Shown one piece after another: positions 16,209 through 26,446 of a stretch of DNA of 64,000 nt; the stretch's first letter is position 1, and each line of letters opens with the position of its first letter. The notes under the pieces are model-generated. The model was given only the letters and a program-made list of their open reading frames with translations. It had not been told where the DNA came from and did no database searches. The stretch is from Desulfovibrio sp. 86 (GTDB lineage Bacteria > Desulfobacterota > Desulfovibrionia > Desulfovibrionales > Desulfovibrionaceae), in contig NZ_LR738849.1 in the NCBI RefSeq assembly GCF_902702915.1, positions 3,116,001-3,180,000 of the forward strand. Reading direction: 5' to 3'. Position numbers and translations under genes: made by a program.

Positions 16209-17263
16209 CCACGGGCGGCACTGGCGGTCATATTTTTCCGGCTCTGGCCGTGGCTGAAGAAGTGCGGCGGCGGCATCCTCAGGCCAAGCTGCTTTTTGTG
16301 GGCTCCCTGTACGGGCCGGAAGCTCGTCTGGTTCGCATGGCGGGCATACCCTTTGAGGGGCTGCCTGTGCGCGGCTTTTTGGGACGCGGCCTGCGTTCGG
16401 TGGAAGCCGGTTTTCGCATGGCCTGGTCGGTAGGCAAGGCGCTGGGCATTGTACGGCGCTTTAACCCGGATGTTGTGGCCGGTTTTGGCAGTTATGCGGC
16501 CTTTGCCCCCATGCTCGCCGCGCGCCTGCTTGGCGTGCCGACCATGCTGCATGAGCAGAACGCCATAGCCGGGGCCAGCAACCGTGTGCTGGCAAAGCTG
16601 GCGCGGCGCATCTGCCTGTCGCTGCCGGACACCGAGGGCTTTGATCCCGCCAAGTGTGTGCTTACGGGCAATCCCGTGCGCGCCGGGGTCAATGAGGCCG
16701 GGCGGCTGCCGCGGGCCAGAGGGGCCAGGCGTCTGCTGGTTATGGGCGGGTCGCAGGGGGCGCACGCTCTCAACACGTTCATCGTGGAGCACCTTGCGGT
16801 CCTGCGCGAAGCCGGTGTGGACATTCGCCACCAGACAGGCAGCGCGGATGAAGCCTCTGTGCGTGCCGCCTATACGGCGGCAGGCTATGATACTTCCTGC
16901 GTGTCGGCCTTTATTGACGACATGGCAGCGGCCTATGCCTGGGCCGATGTGGCCCTGTGCCGCTCCGGAGCCACCACCGTGGCGGAACTGTGCGCTGCGG
17001 GCCTGCCTTCCGTACTGGTGCCTTTTCCATATGCCATACACGACCACCAGACCCGCAATGCCGAAGTGCTGGCCAAGACCGGAGCAGCCATTCTGGTGCC
17101 GGAATCGCGCATGATTGAAGACGGTCTGGAGCAAACCCTTATCCGCCTGCTGAACGACAGCGGCGAACGCACGCGCATGTCCTCGGCCGCCCTGGTCTCT
17201 GCCTGGCCCGATGCTGCTGCGCGTGTGACCACCGTTCTGGAAGAAATCGCCCGTTCCCGGTAA
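16187..17263 (+). CDS. murG: MurG, lipid II-forming N-acetylglucosaminyltransferase
   Basis: 358 residues, GT28 family. N-terminal TTGGTGGHIFPALAVAEE at 8-25, VAGFGSYAAFAP, HEQNAIAGASNR, C-domain MGGSQGAHALN and CRSGATTVAEL. Transfers GlcNAc from UDP-GlcNAc to lipid I on the inner membrane face. ATG 16187 lies inside the end of ftsW. A relatively AT-rich 72-bp gap precedes murC. Confidence 0.96.
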   Translation: MDLNILLTTGGTGGHIFPALAVAEEVRRRHPQAKLLFVGSLYGPEARLVRMAGIPFEGLPVRGFLGRGLRSVEAGFRMAWSVGKALGIVRRFNPDVVAGFGSYAAFAPMLAARLLGVPTMLHEQNAIAGASNRVLAKLARRICLSLPDTEGFDPAKCVLTGNPVRAGVNEAGRLPRARGARRLLVMGGSQGAHALNTFIVEHLAVLREAGVDIRHQTGSADEASVRAAYTAAGYDTSCVSAFIDDMAAAYAWADVALCRSGATTVAELCAAGLPSVLVPFPYAIHDHQTRNAEVLAKTGAAILVPESRMIEDGLEQTLIRLLNDSGERTRMSSAALVSAWPDAAARVTTVLEEIARSR

Positions 17264-17335
17264 TTGCCAGGGAAGGACGCGTTCTATAACAAACTGTTTT
17301 TATTCTACTATCTAGACTTTCTTTAAAGGTGCTAC

Positions 17336-18709
17336 ATGAACAGCAAGATTCGTCATATCCATATGGTGGGCATCGGCGGTGCGGGCATGAGCGGTATTGC
17401 CGAGGTTCTGCTTAATCTCAAATACGAGATATCCGGTTCGGACATGAGCGATTCCGCCGTGGTGCGCCATCTGCGCAAGCTTGGCGCGCATATAGCCATT
17501 GGCCATGCTGCGGAAAACGTGGGGGATGTGCAGGTATTGGTCAAATCCACCGCCATCAGTGACGACAATCCCGAACTGGTTGAAGCACGCAAGCGCAATA
17601 TCGCCATCATTCCCCGTGCCGAGATGCTGGCCGAGCTCATGCGCCTGCGGCAGGGCATAGCCATTGCGGGCACACACGGCAAGACCACCACCACCTCGCT
17701 CACTGCCTCCATTTTTGACACAGCCGGGCTTGATCCCACCGTCATTATCGGCGGTCGGCTCAATGTCTATGGCGCCAACGCCCATCTTGGCCACGGCGAA
17801 TACCTCATTGCCGAGGCTGACGAGTCTGACGGCTCCTTTCTCTGCCTGCTGCCAATTATCAATGTTGTCACCAATGTGGATGAGGATCATCTGGATCACT
17901 ATAAAAACCGCGAGGCCATTGACAGCGCCTTTGTGCAGTTCATGAACAATGTGCCCTTTTACGGCCTGAATATTGTTTGTGGCGATGACCCCGGCGTTCT
18001 GGCCTTGCTGCCCAGGGTCAAGCGCCCTGTGCTCACGTACGGCTTCGCCGAGGACAACGCGCTTCGCGCCATCCCGCTGGAAAGCGGGCGCATCAACCGC
18101 TTTGAGGTTTTGCTGCACGGCAATCTTTTGGGCGAGGTCAGTCTGCCGCAACCGGGACGCCATAACATCCTTAACGCCCTCGCATCCATTGGTGCTGCCA
18201 TGGAGGTGGACATTCCTTTTGACAAATGTGCGGAAGGTCTGGCGGGATTCAAGGGCGTGGGGCGGCGGTTCGAGTTCAAGGGCGAAAAGGGCGGCATTAC
18301 CGTGGTGGATGATTACGGTCACCACCCGGCGGAGATTGCCGCAACCCTGGCCACAGCGCGGCAGGTTTTTGCAGGCAGGCGTATTGTGGCGGCCTTCCAG
18401 CCCCACAGGTTCAGCCGCACCCAGGCCCATTTTGGCGAGTTTTGCAAAGTTTTTGACGCCGTTGACCAACTGCTGCTGACCGAGATTTACGCAGCCTCCG
18501 AAAAGCCCATCCCCGGCGTTTCCGGGCAAAGCCTGGCGCAGGGCATACGGCAGGTTTCCGATACTCCTGTGGAGTATTTTCAGACCCTGGATGAAGTTAT
18601 ACTGGCTTTACCGCAGATCCTGCGCGAGGGGGACGTTCTGCTCACATTGGGGGCAGGCAGCATTACCCGACTGGGCCCGGCCTGGCTGGAAGGACGCGAT
18701 CATGCGTGA
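17336..18709 (+). CDS. murC: UDP-MurNAc:L-alanine ligase MurC
   Basis: 457 residues, ATG 17336 with AAAGGTG upstream. [17 protein letters not shown] at 9-25, ATP loop GTHGKTTTT at 112-120, [18 protein letters not shown], and [10 protein letters not shown]. First amino-acid-adding step of murein precursor synthesis. The AT-rich gap before it (TACTAT near 17309) could hold a weak internal promoter, but no good -35 is seen. Overlaps murB by 8 bp. Confidence 0.96.
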   Translation: MNSKIRHIHMVGIGGAGMSGIAEVLLNLKYEISGSDMSDSAVVRHLRKLGAHIAIGHAAENVGDVQVLVKSTAISDDNPELVEARKRNIAIIPRAEMLAELMRLRQGIAIAGTHGKTTTTSLTASIFDTAGLDPTVIIGGRLNVYGANAHLGHGEYLIAEADESDGSFLCLLPIINVVTNVDEDHLDHYKNREAIDSAFVQFMNNVPFYGLNIVCGDDPGVLALLPRVKRPVLTYGFAEDNALRAIPLESGRINRFEVLLHGNLLGEVSLPQPGRHNILNALASIGAAMEVDIPFDKCAEGLAGFKGVGRRFEFKGEKGGITVVDDYGHHPAEIAATLATARQVFAGRRIVAAFQPHRFSRTQAHFGEFCKVFDAVDQLLLTEIYAASEKPIPGVSGQSLAQGIRQVSDTPVEYFQTLDEVILALPQILREGDVLLTLGAGSITRLGPAWLEGRDHA

Positions 18710-19592
18710 AATAGCTTCGCCGCTGCTGTCCCAGCGCACGACGTTGCGCCTGGGCGGTACAGCTGTCGCAGAGCTGATTCTTGAAAACCCCGAAGACGTG
18801 GCGCGGTTGCCGGAACGCCTGCGCGTCCTTGGCGGCGCGCCCGTGATAATGGGGGCGGGCAGCAACATTCTGGCCCAGGACGGCGATTTGCCGCTGGTGC
18901 TGGTGCGCCCGGATTTTAATCAGGGGCCTGAAATTGTCGGAGAGGGCGCGGGCAAGGTGTTTGTGCGGGCTGGCGCTGCTGTGCCCCTGCCGAGGCTTTT
19001 GCGGTTTTGCGCGACGCACGGTCTTGCCGGGCTTGAAGGACTGGTGGGCATACCCGGCACTGTTGGCGGTGCAGTGGCCATGAATGCGGGTTCATTCGGT
19101 GTTGAAACATGCAGAAAGATTGAAAATATTCGTATAGCCAGTAATGGTGAAGTACGTGTTGTTGTTGCGCAGACACTGCAATATTCGTATCGCAGGCTGT
19201 GCATTGATGATAAAAAGAATGATTTTATCGTCTTGGAAGCCACATTTGGCTTGACCAGAACTGCAAGGGATGGCATCTGTAGATGCATGCGTCACAACTT
19301 TTTTGAGAAAAAGTCTAAACAACCTGTGACGGCCTGGAGCGCTGGCTGCGTATTCAAAAACCCCTCCCCGGAAATGCCTGCTGGCAGACTTCTGGATCAA
19401 GCGGGATTCAAAGGTAAAAAAATGGGCGGCATGGCCTTTTCAACCTTGCACGCCAACTTCATGATCAATGAGGGCAAGGGCAGTGCTACGGCGGCTCTGG
19501 CTCTTATGCAGGAGGCCAAAGAGGCTGTGCTGGAAAGGTTCGGCATTGCGCTGGAACCGGAAGTCAGGATAATCCCATGCCTCTTTCCCTGA
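18702..19592 (+). CDS. murB: UDP-N-acetylenolpyruvoylglucosamine reductase MurB
   Basis: 296 residues from ATG 18702. FAD-binding [11 protein letters not shown] at 51-61, [21 protein letters not shown] at 113-133 (in two parts), YSYR at 161-164, and AGCVFKNP at 214-221 where Cys216 takes the proton-donor place of Ser. This is a type II-like MurB (no extra E. coli-type loop). Bases about 19090-19330 (residues ~130-210) are clearly more AT-rich and use codons such as AAT, AGA and TTT more than the rest of the gene. Overlaps ftsQ by 16 bp. Confidence 0.93.
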   Translation: MREIASPLLSQRTTLRLGGTAVAELILENPEDVARLPERLRVLGGAPVIMGAGSNILAQDGDLPLVLVRPDFNQGPEIVGEGAGKVFVRAGAAVPLPRLLRFCATHGLAGLEGLVGIPGTVGGAVAMNAGSFGVETCRKIENIRIASNGEVRVVVAQTLQYSYRRLCIDDKKNDFIVLEATFGLTRTARDGICRCMRHNFFEKKSKQPVTAWSAGCVFKNPSPEMPAGRLLDQAGFKGKKMGGMAFSTLHANFMINEGKGSATAALALMQEAKEAVLERFGIALEPEVRIIPCLFP

Positions 19593-20470
19593 AAAAAAAT
19601 ACCCGTAAGGCCCGTAACTCGTATACAAGAGCCAGCAGTGTACCGGGCAAGAAGGGGCCGAGGACCGCAAAGCTGCGCATGCCGGCTTTTCTGGCAGCAT
19701 GCTTTGGCAGGATCAAAACCCTGAGTGGATTGAAAAGTCTTGCAGCCATTGTGGTGTTGTTAGTGGGCATGGGGCTGGTGCTCGCCGGGGTGTGTTTTAC
19801 ATCCCTGTGGCTCTACAACACAGCCATCACCAGCGATTTTTTTACGACCCGGCACATTGACGTGGCGGGGAATGTCCGCCTCTCCCGTGATATGGTTTTG
19901 CAGTATGGCGGTCTGCAGGAAGGCGATAACAGCTTGGCCGTAAGCATAGCCAAGGTGGAACACAACCTGAGACAGACCCCCTGGGTGGAAGAGGTCTCGG
20001 TAAAGCGCCTTCTGCCTGACAGGTTTGTGATAAAGTTGAAGGAGCGCATGCCCTCCTTCTGGGTACACAAGGACGGCGCTCTTTATTACGCCAATGAACG
20101 CGGGGTGGTCATCGCCCCGGTAGAAAGCAAAAATTTTTTGTCCCTGCCCACGCTGCGGGTAGAATCGGGGGCTGAAGACGCCATCCCCTTTCTCGCCCGC
20201 CTGATGAAGGACATTCAAAGCGGGGTGCTGCCTGTTGAGGCTGGAGCCATAGCCTCCATCACCCTGAGCCCCGGACGGGGCATCGAAGTATACCTTGAGG
20301 ATCGGGAAATGCGCCTCTCCATCGCCACTGATGATTGGGAGGGCAACCTGGCCCGGATGGGAGTCACCCTCGGAGATCTGGCCCGAAGACACGAACTGCG
20401 TAATGTGCGCGAGGTGCGGGCCGTAAATGGCAATGTATGGGTTTTGCTTAATCAGGCTGTATCAAACTGA
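19577..20470 (+). CDS. ftsQ: FtsQ cell-division protein
   Basis: 297 residues: a Lys/Arg-rich cytoplasmic tail (1-50), one transmembrane helix at about 55-78, a POTRA domain at about 88-157 (HIDVAGNVRLSRDMVLQYG ... VEEVSVKRLLPDRFVIKLKER), then the beta domain. FtsQ links FtsL/FtsB to the divisome. The long basic tail is typical of a weakly conserved family; the POTRA pattern and location make the call firm. ATG lies inside murB. Confidence 0.9.
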   Translation: MPLSLKKNTRKARNSYTRASSVPGKKGPRTAKLRMPAFLAACFGRIKTLSGLKSLAAIVVLLVGMGLVLAGVCFTSLWLYNTAITSDFFTTRHIDVAGNVRLSRDMVLQYGGLQEGDNSLAVSIAKVEHNLRQTPWVEEVSVKRLLPDRFVIKLKERMPSFWVHKDGALYYANERGVVIAPVESKNFLSLPTLRVESGAEDAIPFLARLMKDIQSGVLPVEAGAIASITLSPGRGIEVYLEDREMRLSIATDDWEGNLARMGVTLGDLARRHELRNVREVRAVNGNVWVLLNQAVSN

Positions 20471-20518
20471 TATGGAATGGTTGTTGCTCGTGAAGAACAG
20501 GCGTTTTAGGAGAATGGC

Positions 20519-21754
20519 ATGAATAAGTCCGAGCTCATCGTTGGTCTCGACATCGGCACCACAAAGATTTGCGCTGTGGTGGGTGAACTTACGGAGTCGG
20601 GCCTTGTTGATGTGGTGGGCATCGGCACCAGCGTTTCCACCGGCCTGCGTAAGGGCGTGGTGGTCAATATCGAGCAGACCGTACAGTCCATCCGCAAGGC
20701 GGTAGAAGACGCCGAGCTGATGGCAGGCTGCGAAATCCACTCTGTCTATGTGGGGATTGCGGGCAGCCATATAATGGGCATCAACAGCCACGGCGTCATT
20801 GCCGTCAAAGGCGGCGAAGTGGCCCAGCGCGACGTTGAGCGCGCCCTGGACGCCGCGCGGGCTGTGGCCATCCCCGCTGACCGCGAGGTCATCCATATTT
20901 TGCCGCAGGAATATATCGTCGATAACCAGCGCGGCATTGCCGACCCTCTCGGCATGGCTGGCGTACGGCTTGAGGTGAAGGTGCACATTGTCACCGGAGC
21001 CGTTTCTTCAGCGCAGAACATCGTTCGCTCCTGCCACCGCAGCCAGCTTGAAGTTTCTGATATCGCCCTTGAATCGCTGGCTTCGGCCAAGGCCGTGCTC
21101 ACAGAAGAAGAGCGCGAAATTGGCGTGGCCCTTGTGGACCTTGGAGGCGGCACCACTGATATTGCCGTTTTCGCCAATGATGCCATTAAGCATACGGCGG
21201 TGCTCGCCTTGGGCGGCCAAAACCTCTCCAACGACATAGCCTTTGGCTTGCGTACCCCCATTGCCTCGGCCGAAAAAATCAAGCTTAAATACGGTTGCGC
21301 ACTGGCTGATCTGGTGCGTCATGACGAATTTATCGAAGTGCCCAGCGTCGGCGGCCGCGAACCGCGCCGCCTTTCGCGTCAGGTACTTGCTGAAATCTGC
21401 GAGCCGCGCATGGAAGAAATTCTCTTCCTTGTGGATCAAACCCTTGTGCGCTCCGGCTACAAGGACATGATCGGCGCTGGCGTCGTGCTTACTGGCGGCA
21501 CCGCCCTTATGGAAGGCTGTCAGGAACTGGGTGAGCAAATCTTCAACCTCCCCACGCGCATTGGGTACCCCAGGAACGTGGGCGGCCTCAAAGACGTTGT
21601 GAACAGCCCCAAGTTTTCTACTGCTGTGGGTTTGCTGCGCTATGGGGCTGAAAAAGAACTTTCCGGACAAAAGAAGTTTACCACCAGAAGTGAGAGCGGC
21701 GTCTTTGATGGCGTTTTGGCTCGCATGAAAAAGTGGTTTGCTGATATTTCGTAA
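20519..21754 (+). CDS. ftsA: FtsA, actin-like membrane anchor of FtsZ
   Basis: 411 residues, normal length, AGGAGA 4 bp before ATG. Actin-type nucleotide-binding motifs: [16 protein letters not shown] at 8-23, [26 protein letters not shown]; the SHS2 (1C) insertion follows the first motif. The C-terminus ends in an amphipathic helix ([16 protein letters not shown]), the usual membrane-targeting sequence. Recruits FtsZ filaments to the membrane; ftsZ follows after 53 bp. Confidence 0.96.
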   Translation: MNKSELIVGLDIGTTKICAVVGELTESGLVDVVGIGTSVSTGLRKGVVVNIEQTVQSIRKAVEDAELMAGCEIHSVYVGIAGSHIMGINSHGVIAVKGGEVAQRDVERALDAARAVAIPADREVIHILPQEYIVDNQRGIADPLGMAGVRLEVKVHIVTGAVSSAQNIVRSCHRSQLEVSDIALESLASAKAVLTEEEREIGVALVDLGGGTTDIAVFANDAIKHTAVLALGGQNLSNDIAFGLRTPIASAEKIKLKYGCALADLVRHDEFIEVPSVGGREPRRLSRQVLAEICEPRMEEILFLVDQTLVRSGYKDMIGAGVVLTGGTALMEGCQELGEQIFNLPTRIGYPRNVGGLKDVVNSPKFSTAVGLLRYGAEKELSGQKKFTTRSESGVFDGVLARMKKWFADIS

Positions 21755-21807
21755 ACAAAGCAACCTCAAGCGGGCACTTTGAGGATAGTTTAAACAGGAG
21801 AGGAACC

Positions 21808-23136
21808 ATGTCTCAATCAATCGTCGATGATATCGACACCTCGTTGGCAAGTAACGCTAAAATCAAGGTCATCGGGGTTGGCGGCGGCGGCGGCAACGCG
21901 GTGCAGAATATGATAGCCTCTGGCTTGCGCGGCGTGCAGTTTGTCTGCGCCAATACGGATGTGCAGGCTCTGGGCAAAAATGGCGCATCAGTAAAAGTGC
22001 AGATGGGCGAAAAGCTCACCAAGGGGCTTGGCGCTGGGGCCAATCCTTCGGTGGGCCGTGAAGCCGCTGTGGAAAGCGTCAACGCCATTCGTGAAGCCAT
22101 CGGCGATGCGGACATGGTGTTTGTTACCGCTGGTATGGGCGGCGGCACCGGGACGGGCGCTGCTCCTGTTGTGGCGCAGGCTGCAAAGGAAATGGGCGCG
22201 CTTACCGTGGGCGTGGTGACCAAGCCCTTCAGTTTTGAAGGCGCAAAGCGCAAACGCGCTGCCGAGGCCGGGCTTGAAGAATTCAAGCAGCATGTGGACT
22301 GCCTCATCACCATTCCCAATGACCGCCTGCTTGCCTTTGCCCCCAAAAAAGCTCCTTTTGCTGAGATGCTTCAGAAAGCCAATGACGTGCTGTACTACGC
22401 CGTGAAGGGCATTTCTGACGTGATTGTGGGTGACGGCCTCATCAACCTTGACTTCGCCGACGTGCGCACCACCATGAGTGAAGCTGGCCTGGCCCTTATG
22501 GGCACCGGCATTGCCTCGGGTGAAAACCGCGCCCGCGAGGCCGCCCAGCGCGCCATTATGAGCCCGCTGCTGGAAGACGTCTCTCTGGAAAGCGCCAAGG
22601 CTGTTCTTTACAACATCACTGCGCCTGACGACATTACCGCTGAAGAAATTGCCGAGATCGGCGACATCATCGGCGATGCGACCCCTGAAGATTCCAACAT
22701 CATCTTTGGTGTTGTTTTTGATGACAATATTGGTGATGAAATTCGTCTGACCGTCATAGCCACAGGTATTGAAGCTCCTCAGGCCATCCAGAGCGCTCAG
22801 CCCCAGGCTGCCGCCACTGTGACCAACTTCCGCAAGCCTGGCCCCGATGCCGTCATGGCCGAACCGCGCCGCATGGGCCGCATGGTTCCTCAGTCCGGCA
22901 TGATGCAGGGCAATATGGATGAGCATGAAATGGGCGAAAGCCGCCTGCCGCGCACGTCGCGCCGCTCTGAAGTGGAGCGCTGGTACGATGAAAACAGCAG
23001 CCGTCCGCCGTATCTGCTCAAGCGTGAAACCATGACCCAGGGCCGTCATCGTACGCACAATCCTGGTCAGGAAGATTTCACCTACGATGAGGACGATTTC
23101 GAAATTCCGACCTTTATCCGCACCCAGGCCGACTAG
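21808..23136 (+). CDS. ftsZ: FtsZ, tubulin-like division GTPase
   Basis: 442 residues with AGGAGAGG before [18 protein letters not shown] at 21-35, tubulin signature [10 protein letters not shown] at 111-120, T7 loop [10 protein letters not shown] variable linker of about 100 residues ends in the conserved C-terminal peptide ([11 protein letters not shown], last 11 residues) that binds FtsA. Last gene of the dcw cluster; hairpins and a terminator follow. Confidence 0.98.
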   Translation: MSQSIVDDIDTSLASNAKIKVIGVGGGGGNAVQNMIASGLRGVQFVCANTDVQALGKNGASVKVQMGEKLTKGLGAGANPSVGREAAVESVNAIREAIGDADMVFVTAGMGGGTGTGAAPVVAQAAKEMGALTVGVVTKPFSFEGAKRKRAAEAGLEEFKQHVDCLITIPNDRLLAFAPKKAPFAEMLQKANDVLYYAVKGISDVIVGDGLINLDFADVRTTMSEAGLALMGTGIASGENRAREAAQRAIMSPLLEDVSLESAKAVLYNITAPDDITAEEIAEIGDIIGDATPEDSNIIFGVVFDDNIGDEIRLTVIATGIEAPQAIQSAQPQAAATVTNFRKPGPDAVMAEPRRMGRMVPQSGMMQGNMDEHEMGESRLPRTSRRSEVERWYDENSSRPPYLLKRETMTQGRHRTHNPGQEDFTYDEDDFEIPTFIRTQAD

Positions 23137-23178
23137 CTCAGGCCAAGCAGCTCAGGCTGGGAAGCGTAGAGATCAAAT

Positions 23179-23238
23179 TTTCAGGGCTTGCCTCTTCGGC
23201 CCTGAAATGCCCGCCGGGAGGCCCATTGGGGGCCTCCC
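23179..23238 (+). other. Two intergenic hairpins after ftsZ
   Basis: TTTCAGGGC (23179-23187) pairs with GCCCTGAAA (23199-23207), and GGGAGGCCC (23216-23224) pairs with GGGCCTCCC (23230-23238). Neither has a T-tract; they may slow polymerase or protect the ftsZ message 3' end ahead of the true terminator. Confidence 0.5.
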
Positions 23239-23266
23239 AGTGCGGGGCGTTGTGCTCCGCTGATGT

Positions 23267-23303
23267 CCGTGAATCCAAAGGATTCGCGGCTTTTTTGTTT
23301 TTG
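23267..23303 (+). terminator. Rho-independent terminator of the dcw cluster
   Basis: CCGTGAATCC (23267-23276), loop AAA, GGATTCGCGG (23280-23289, one G-T pair), then CTTTTTTGTTTTTG. 130 bp after the ftsZ stop. The flanking 23304-23456 shows nothing recognisable. Confidence 0.85.
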
Positions 23304-23456
23304 AACGGACCGTTGGTTCCATATGGTTCACTCGCGCGGATGATCCGGCCTGGGCTGCGGCCATGAGGAGGGGCAGCTGGTGGTGCGACCGTTCACGATG
23401 CGAGTCAAGGCAAGTTTGAACCAGTTTACATTTCAAGGCCCATCTGAACCAGACAA

Positions 23457-23699
23457 ATGCCCTTTGACGGCGGCATTTTCATTGGCTACTGTCTGCTTAT
23501 GGAAAAAGAAAATTCTCCGATTGTCATTCGTCCCTGCATCAAGTGCGGCAAACTTTCAACGACTATTGAAACGTCGCGCCCGCTTGGCCGCACCCGTGAT
23601 CTTTATCGCGTTATCTGTGAGTGCGGGAACGGCCCTTTACGCTGGTCGCTCAGCGTATCCGCTGCCATTCGGTTGTGGAATTCGCATGACGCCTCTTGA
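23457..23699 (+). CDS. Small zinc-ribbon protein resembling Lar restriction-alleviation family
   Basis: 80 residues (66 if started at ATG 23499). Pattern CIKCGK ... CECGNG with a C-terminal SAAIRLWNSHDA: paired Cys motifs followed by an A-I-x-x-W-N tail as in the Lar_restr_allev family (PF14354), common on phages and elements. Neither start has a good ribosome site. It stands alone between the dcw terminator and a repeat element. Function not known; relation to restriction alleviation is by motif only. Confidence 0.5.
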   Translation: MPFDGGIFIGYCLLMEKENSPIVIRPCIKCGKLSTTIETSRPLGRTRDLYRVICECGNGPLRWSLSVSAAIRLWNSHDAS

Positions 23700-23717
23700 A
23701 GGCGCGGTTTGTTCTTT

Positions 23718-23994
23718 AGAGCCATTTCACTTTGAAATTGCACTGACGGTTGTGCGACGCGCTGCTTGCCGTCAGTAGCGAATATCCGCGCAGATACGGG
23801 CGCCTGGCAAAAGCGCGTGCTGATTTTCTGGCAGGACAGCCTGTGTGTCGGACTGCGGCGAGAACGTTAGAGCATTTAACACTTGAAATGCTCGCGTACG
23901 GCAGGCAAAAGCCCGCCTACTCGCATTTCGTGGCAAGGATTTTCAGAAAAATCCTTGCAGAGCATTTAACTCATTTCATTCGTAAACTGCTCTA
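23718..23994. repeat. Dispersed palindromic repeat, complex copy
   Basis: Begins with an AGAGCCATTTCAC...AAATTGCACT unit (23718-23744), continues with a second unit AGAGCATTTAAC...GAAATGCTC (23869-23893), a perfect 11-bp hairpin (GCAAGGATTTT at 23933-23943 with AAAATCCTTGC at 23948-23958), and a terminal AGAGCATTTAAC...AACTGCTCT unit (23959-23993). Same end sequences recur near 40.4, 41.8 and 54.0 kb. No gene is supported in 23700-24066. Confidence 0.65.
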
Positions 23995-24066
23995 GTGAGC
24001 TTCTGGTCGGCAGTAGGTGAGGTTTTACTGTGCAGTACTGCGGCGGCATGAAGGTACGGGATCGTA

Positions 24067-25260
24067 CTATCCCATCTCGCGTAGTATTTGTTGGTATTTG
24101 AATTTTTTCTTATACAGATACATGTTTGCATCGGCACGGTTGAGAGCGGAATGCACAGTTTCATCAACGCCAGGGTCAAAGACGGCCATTCCGTAGGAAA
24201 AAGTCAATTGAAAACCCTTGATGGTTATCTTTTCTGCAATGGAACAGAGCTTGAGCATCCGTTCTTCAAGGGATTCGATGGTAATATCGCGTAACAGGGT
24301 GGTGAACTCGTCTCCACCGATGCGGTATGTTTTGCCCAAATCCTTAAATTGATTGCGCAGCAGATGGGCAAGAACGCGGATGTGGGCATCTCCGGCCGCA
24401 TGCCCGGAGCGGTCGTTAATGGTCTTGAGCCTGTTAACGTCACAAACGAGTATCACCAGTCCTTCTGCGTCGCCAGCGGCCATGTGGCGAAGGTCCAATT
24501 CAAACGCGTTTCTGTTGAACACGCCCGTCAGCAGGTCTGTATAGGCCAGTTTGCGATACAGCGGACCGGAAACTTTTTTCAGCAGTAATGCGGTCACCGT
24601 TGTCACCAATATGGCCACGCCAAATGAAAAGGCGAGGCATATCAGTGCAGTACGTCGTGTATTGTTAACAAAAGACTGGACGTCAAACTCGATCACCAGT
24701 GCGCCAATGGTGTTGCCATCCTGCTTGATAGGCTCGCAGGCGGGTATGATTATCCCCCATGAGGTGTCCATTGTTCTTTCTCCGCGCATGGACTGGCCAT
24801 CAAGGCAACGAGCCACAATGGGGATGATTTCACGTTCAACGGGCTCGCCGATGGAGCGGAAATCTTCCGAGTCGGGAGAAAGGCCGTCAACAACGTATAT
24901 GGGCTCGCCCCCGGCAGCGCGTTTTACTGTGTACAGATAGCGTACATTGGTGGTTTTGCGAAGGTCTTCAAGAAAGATATGGGTTCTTTTGTAGGTATCG
25001 GTAGCAGCATCGGCCGGGGTGTTAAGATTAGTGATGCTCTGTGGTGGAATACGGCTTAACAGCATGGAAAATATGGCGTCGGATCTGCTTAAAAGTCTGT
25101 CGTCAAGATCGAAAAACAAAGAACGGTAAAAGATGAAAACTGTAACCAGAGCTGTGAAAAACGTAGAGCCTATAACAAGCAGTAAAATTTTCCTTTCGGT
25201 TCCTGATATCGGCTTTTCTTTGATTATCTTGTGTATGTTTGGCGTAGTTTCTGTCGGCAT
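24067..25260 (-). CDS. Membrane-bound diguanylate cyclase (GGDEF) with periplasmic sensor
   Basis: 397 residues from ATG 25260 (GGGGA about 9 bp upstream; a TTG 39 bp earlier is also open). Transmembrane helices at about 25-47 and 203-227 frame a periplasmic domain of about 155 residues with dCACHE-like features (RYLYTVKRAAGGEPIYVVDGL). The C-terminal GGDEF domain runs from about 240, with YTDLLTGVFNRNAFE and an intact GGDEF at 315-319. No RxxD inhibitory site precedes it. Likely makes cyclic-di-GMP on an external signal. Monocistronic. Confidence 0.88.
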   Translation of the reverse strand: MPTETTPNIHKIIKEKPISGTERKILLLVIGSTFFTALVTVFIFYRSLFFDLDDRLLSRSDAIFSMLLSRIPPQSITNLNTPADAATDTYKRTHIFLEDLRKTTNVRYLYTVKRAAGGEPIYVVDGLSPDSEDFRSIGEPVEREIIPIVARCLDGQSMRGERTMDTSWGIIIPACEPIKQDGNTIGALVIEFDVQSFVNNTRRTALICLAFSFGVAILVTTVTALLLKKVSGPLYRKLAYTDLLTGVFNRNAFELDLRHMAAGDAEGLVILVCDVNRLKTINDRSGHAAGDAHIRVLAHLLRNQFKDLGKTYRIGGDEFTTLLRDITIESLEERMLKLCSIAEKITIKGFQLTFSYGMAVFDPGVDETVHSALNRADANMYLYKKKFKYQQILREMG

Positions 25261-26002
25261 GCAAGTGGTCCCCGCGATGTGACATGTCGGGATAGTCAAC
25301 GACTATGGATCGGGTTGGTTGGATAAAATATTTATTATTGCGTATTGCAATGCGCGTGGTAACGGGCGATGCTATTACCATGAACTAATGATTTTATGCG
25401 GCAATAAATACATTATGCCGATTCTGTTGATACAGTTCTGCCCAGTATTCCACTGTGCGTAGTATGGTTATAGCAATGGTTATTGTTTGTAAACATCATT
25501 GATGGTGAACGGATTGGCCGAGTGCGCTGTCTGCTATTTTATACACTTAGACATATTATTTATTAGCATTTTTATAATATAAGTCTACCATGCCGCTTTC
25601 ATTGAATAAATATCCCTGGAATGTTCTTTCGCTCGCCTATCTCTAAAAACAGATACGTGCCAAAAATTCGGCTGTGTGTAATGCTTTTTGGCTTTTTCAT
25701 GCCGCCGCATGGGCATATCCCGGTTTTGCGGTGTACGAGTATCTGCGCCCGCTGCGACGAGGACGAGCCAAAGTTTGCGGTGCAGGCGCTGTTGTTGGTC
25801 TGGCATAGCCTGTGGAACATGCGATCATATCGGCAATCCTCACCGCATGTTGTCAAGGCAGGTATTCGCCTCCCCAATACGCAGGCGTCCGGGGGCAGCG
25901 GTAGCCTGCGCTGTTTCTGGCTCTCAAGCACGAAAAATCACCCGCGGCGGACCCTCTGCGGGTGCTCTTGCCCTTGCCCGGCGGGCACGCTATTTTGCGC
26001 GC
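25261..26002. other. Long intergenic region between GGDEF gene and umuD
   Basis: 742 bp. The left half (to about 25620) is AT-rich and shows no gene; the right half is GC-richer with open frames that resemble nothing and have no ribosome sites. A 7-bp hairpin (CACCCGC...GCGGGTG, about 25937-25963) lies before umuD. No LexA-type box could be recognised, though the umuDC genes suggest SOS control. Confidence 0.4.
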
Positions 26003-26446
26003 ATGAAGATTTCACCCGCGCATTTGGAAATTCTTGGCGTTGCCGACAGCCCCACAGAAAGGGAAGGCCTGCCCCTCTACCTTTCACCGGTCGAAGCCGG
26101 CTTTCCTTCTCCTGCCGACGACTTTCTTGACCGCCGTCTTGATCTGCACAGATTTCTGGTTCGCAATGAGAGCGCCACGTTTTTTTTGCGGGCGCATGGT
26201 GAATCCATGATCAATGCGGGCATCCACGATGGCGACCTTCTGGTGGTGGACCGTTCGGAATCCGCCGGTCACAATCGTATCGTCATCGCTGCGGTGGACG
26301 GCGAATTGACCGTCAAGCGGCTCATCCGCCGTCGTAACAGGGTGCTGCTTGCGCCGGAAAATCCCGACTACCCTGAAATTGACATAACAGAGCATGAGTA
26401 TGTTCATATATGGGGAGTGGTGACCTATGTGGTCCACAAACTGTAA
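26003..26446 (+). CDS. umuD: UmuD-like S24 self-cleaving mutagenesis protein
   Basis: 147 residues. The self-cleavage region VEAGFPSPADDFLDRRLDL aligns with UmuD, with Ala32-Gly33 as scissile bond (Cys-Gly in E. coli). Catalytic Ser68 is in HGESMINAGIHDGD and Lys105 in DGELTVKRL. RecA-stimulated cleavage would yield UmuD' for assembly of translesion polymerase V. ATG 26003 was chosen by family length; no Shine-Dalgarno is visible and the frame is open far upstream. Overlaps umuC by 20 bp. Confidence 0.93.
   Translation: MKISPAHLEILGVADSPTEREGLPLYLSPVEAGFPSPADDFLDRRLDLHRFLVRNESATFFLRAHGESMINAGIHDGDLLVVDRSESAGHNRIVIAAVDGELTVKRLIRRRNRVLLAPENPDYPEIDITEHEYVHIWGVVTYVVHKL

Noticed and set aside
23750..23995. 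81-codon open frame downstream of the zinc-ribbon gene
   Set aside because: It runs through the dispersed repeat units and resembles no protein.
23700..24000. CRISPR array
   Set aside because: Repeated units are few, unevenly spaced, palindromic and share no fixed repeat-spacer period; no cas genes nearby.
25621..26130. Open frame overlapping the umuD start in another frame
   Set aside because: Cys/Ser/Arg-rich shadow text; umuD is the supported frame.
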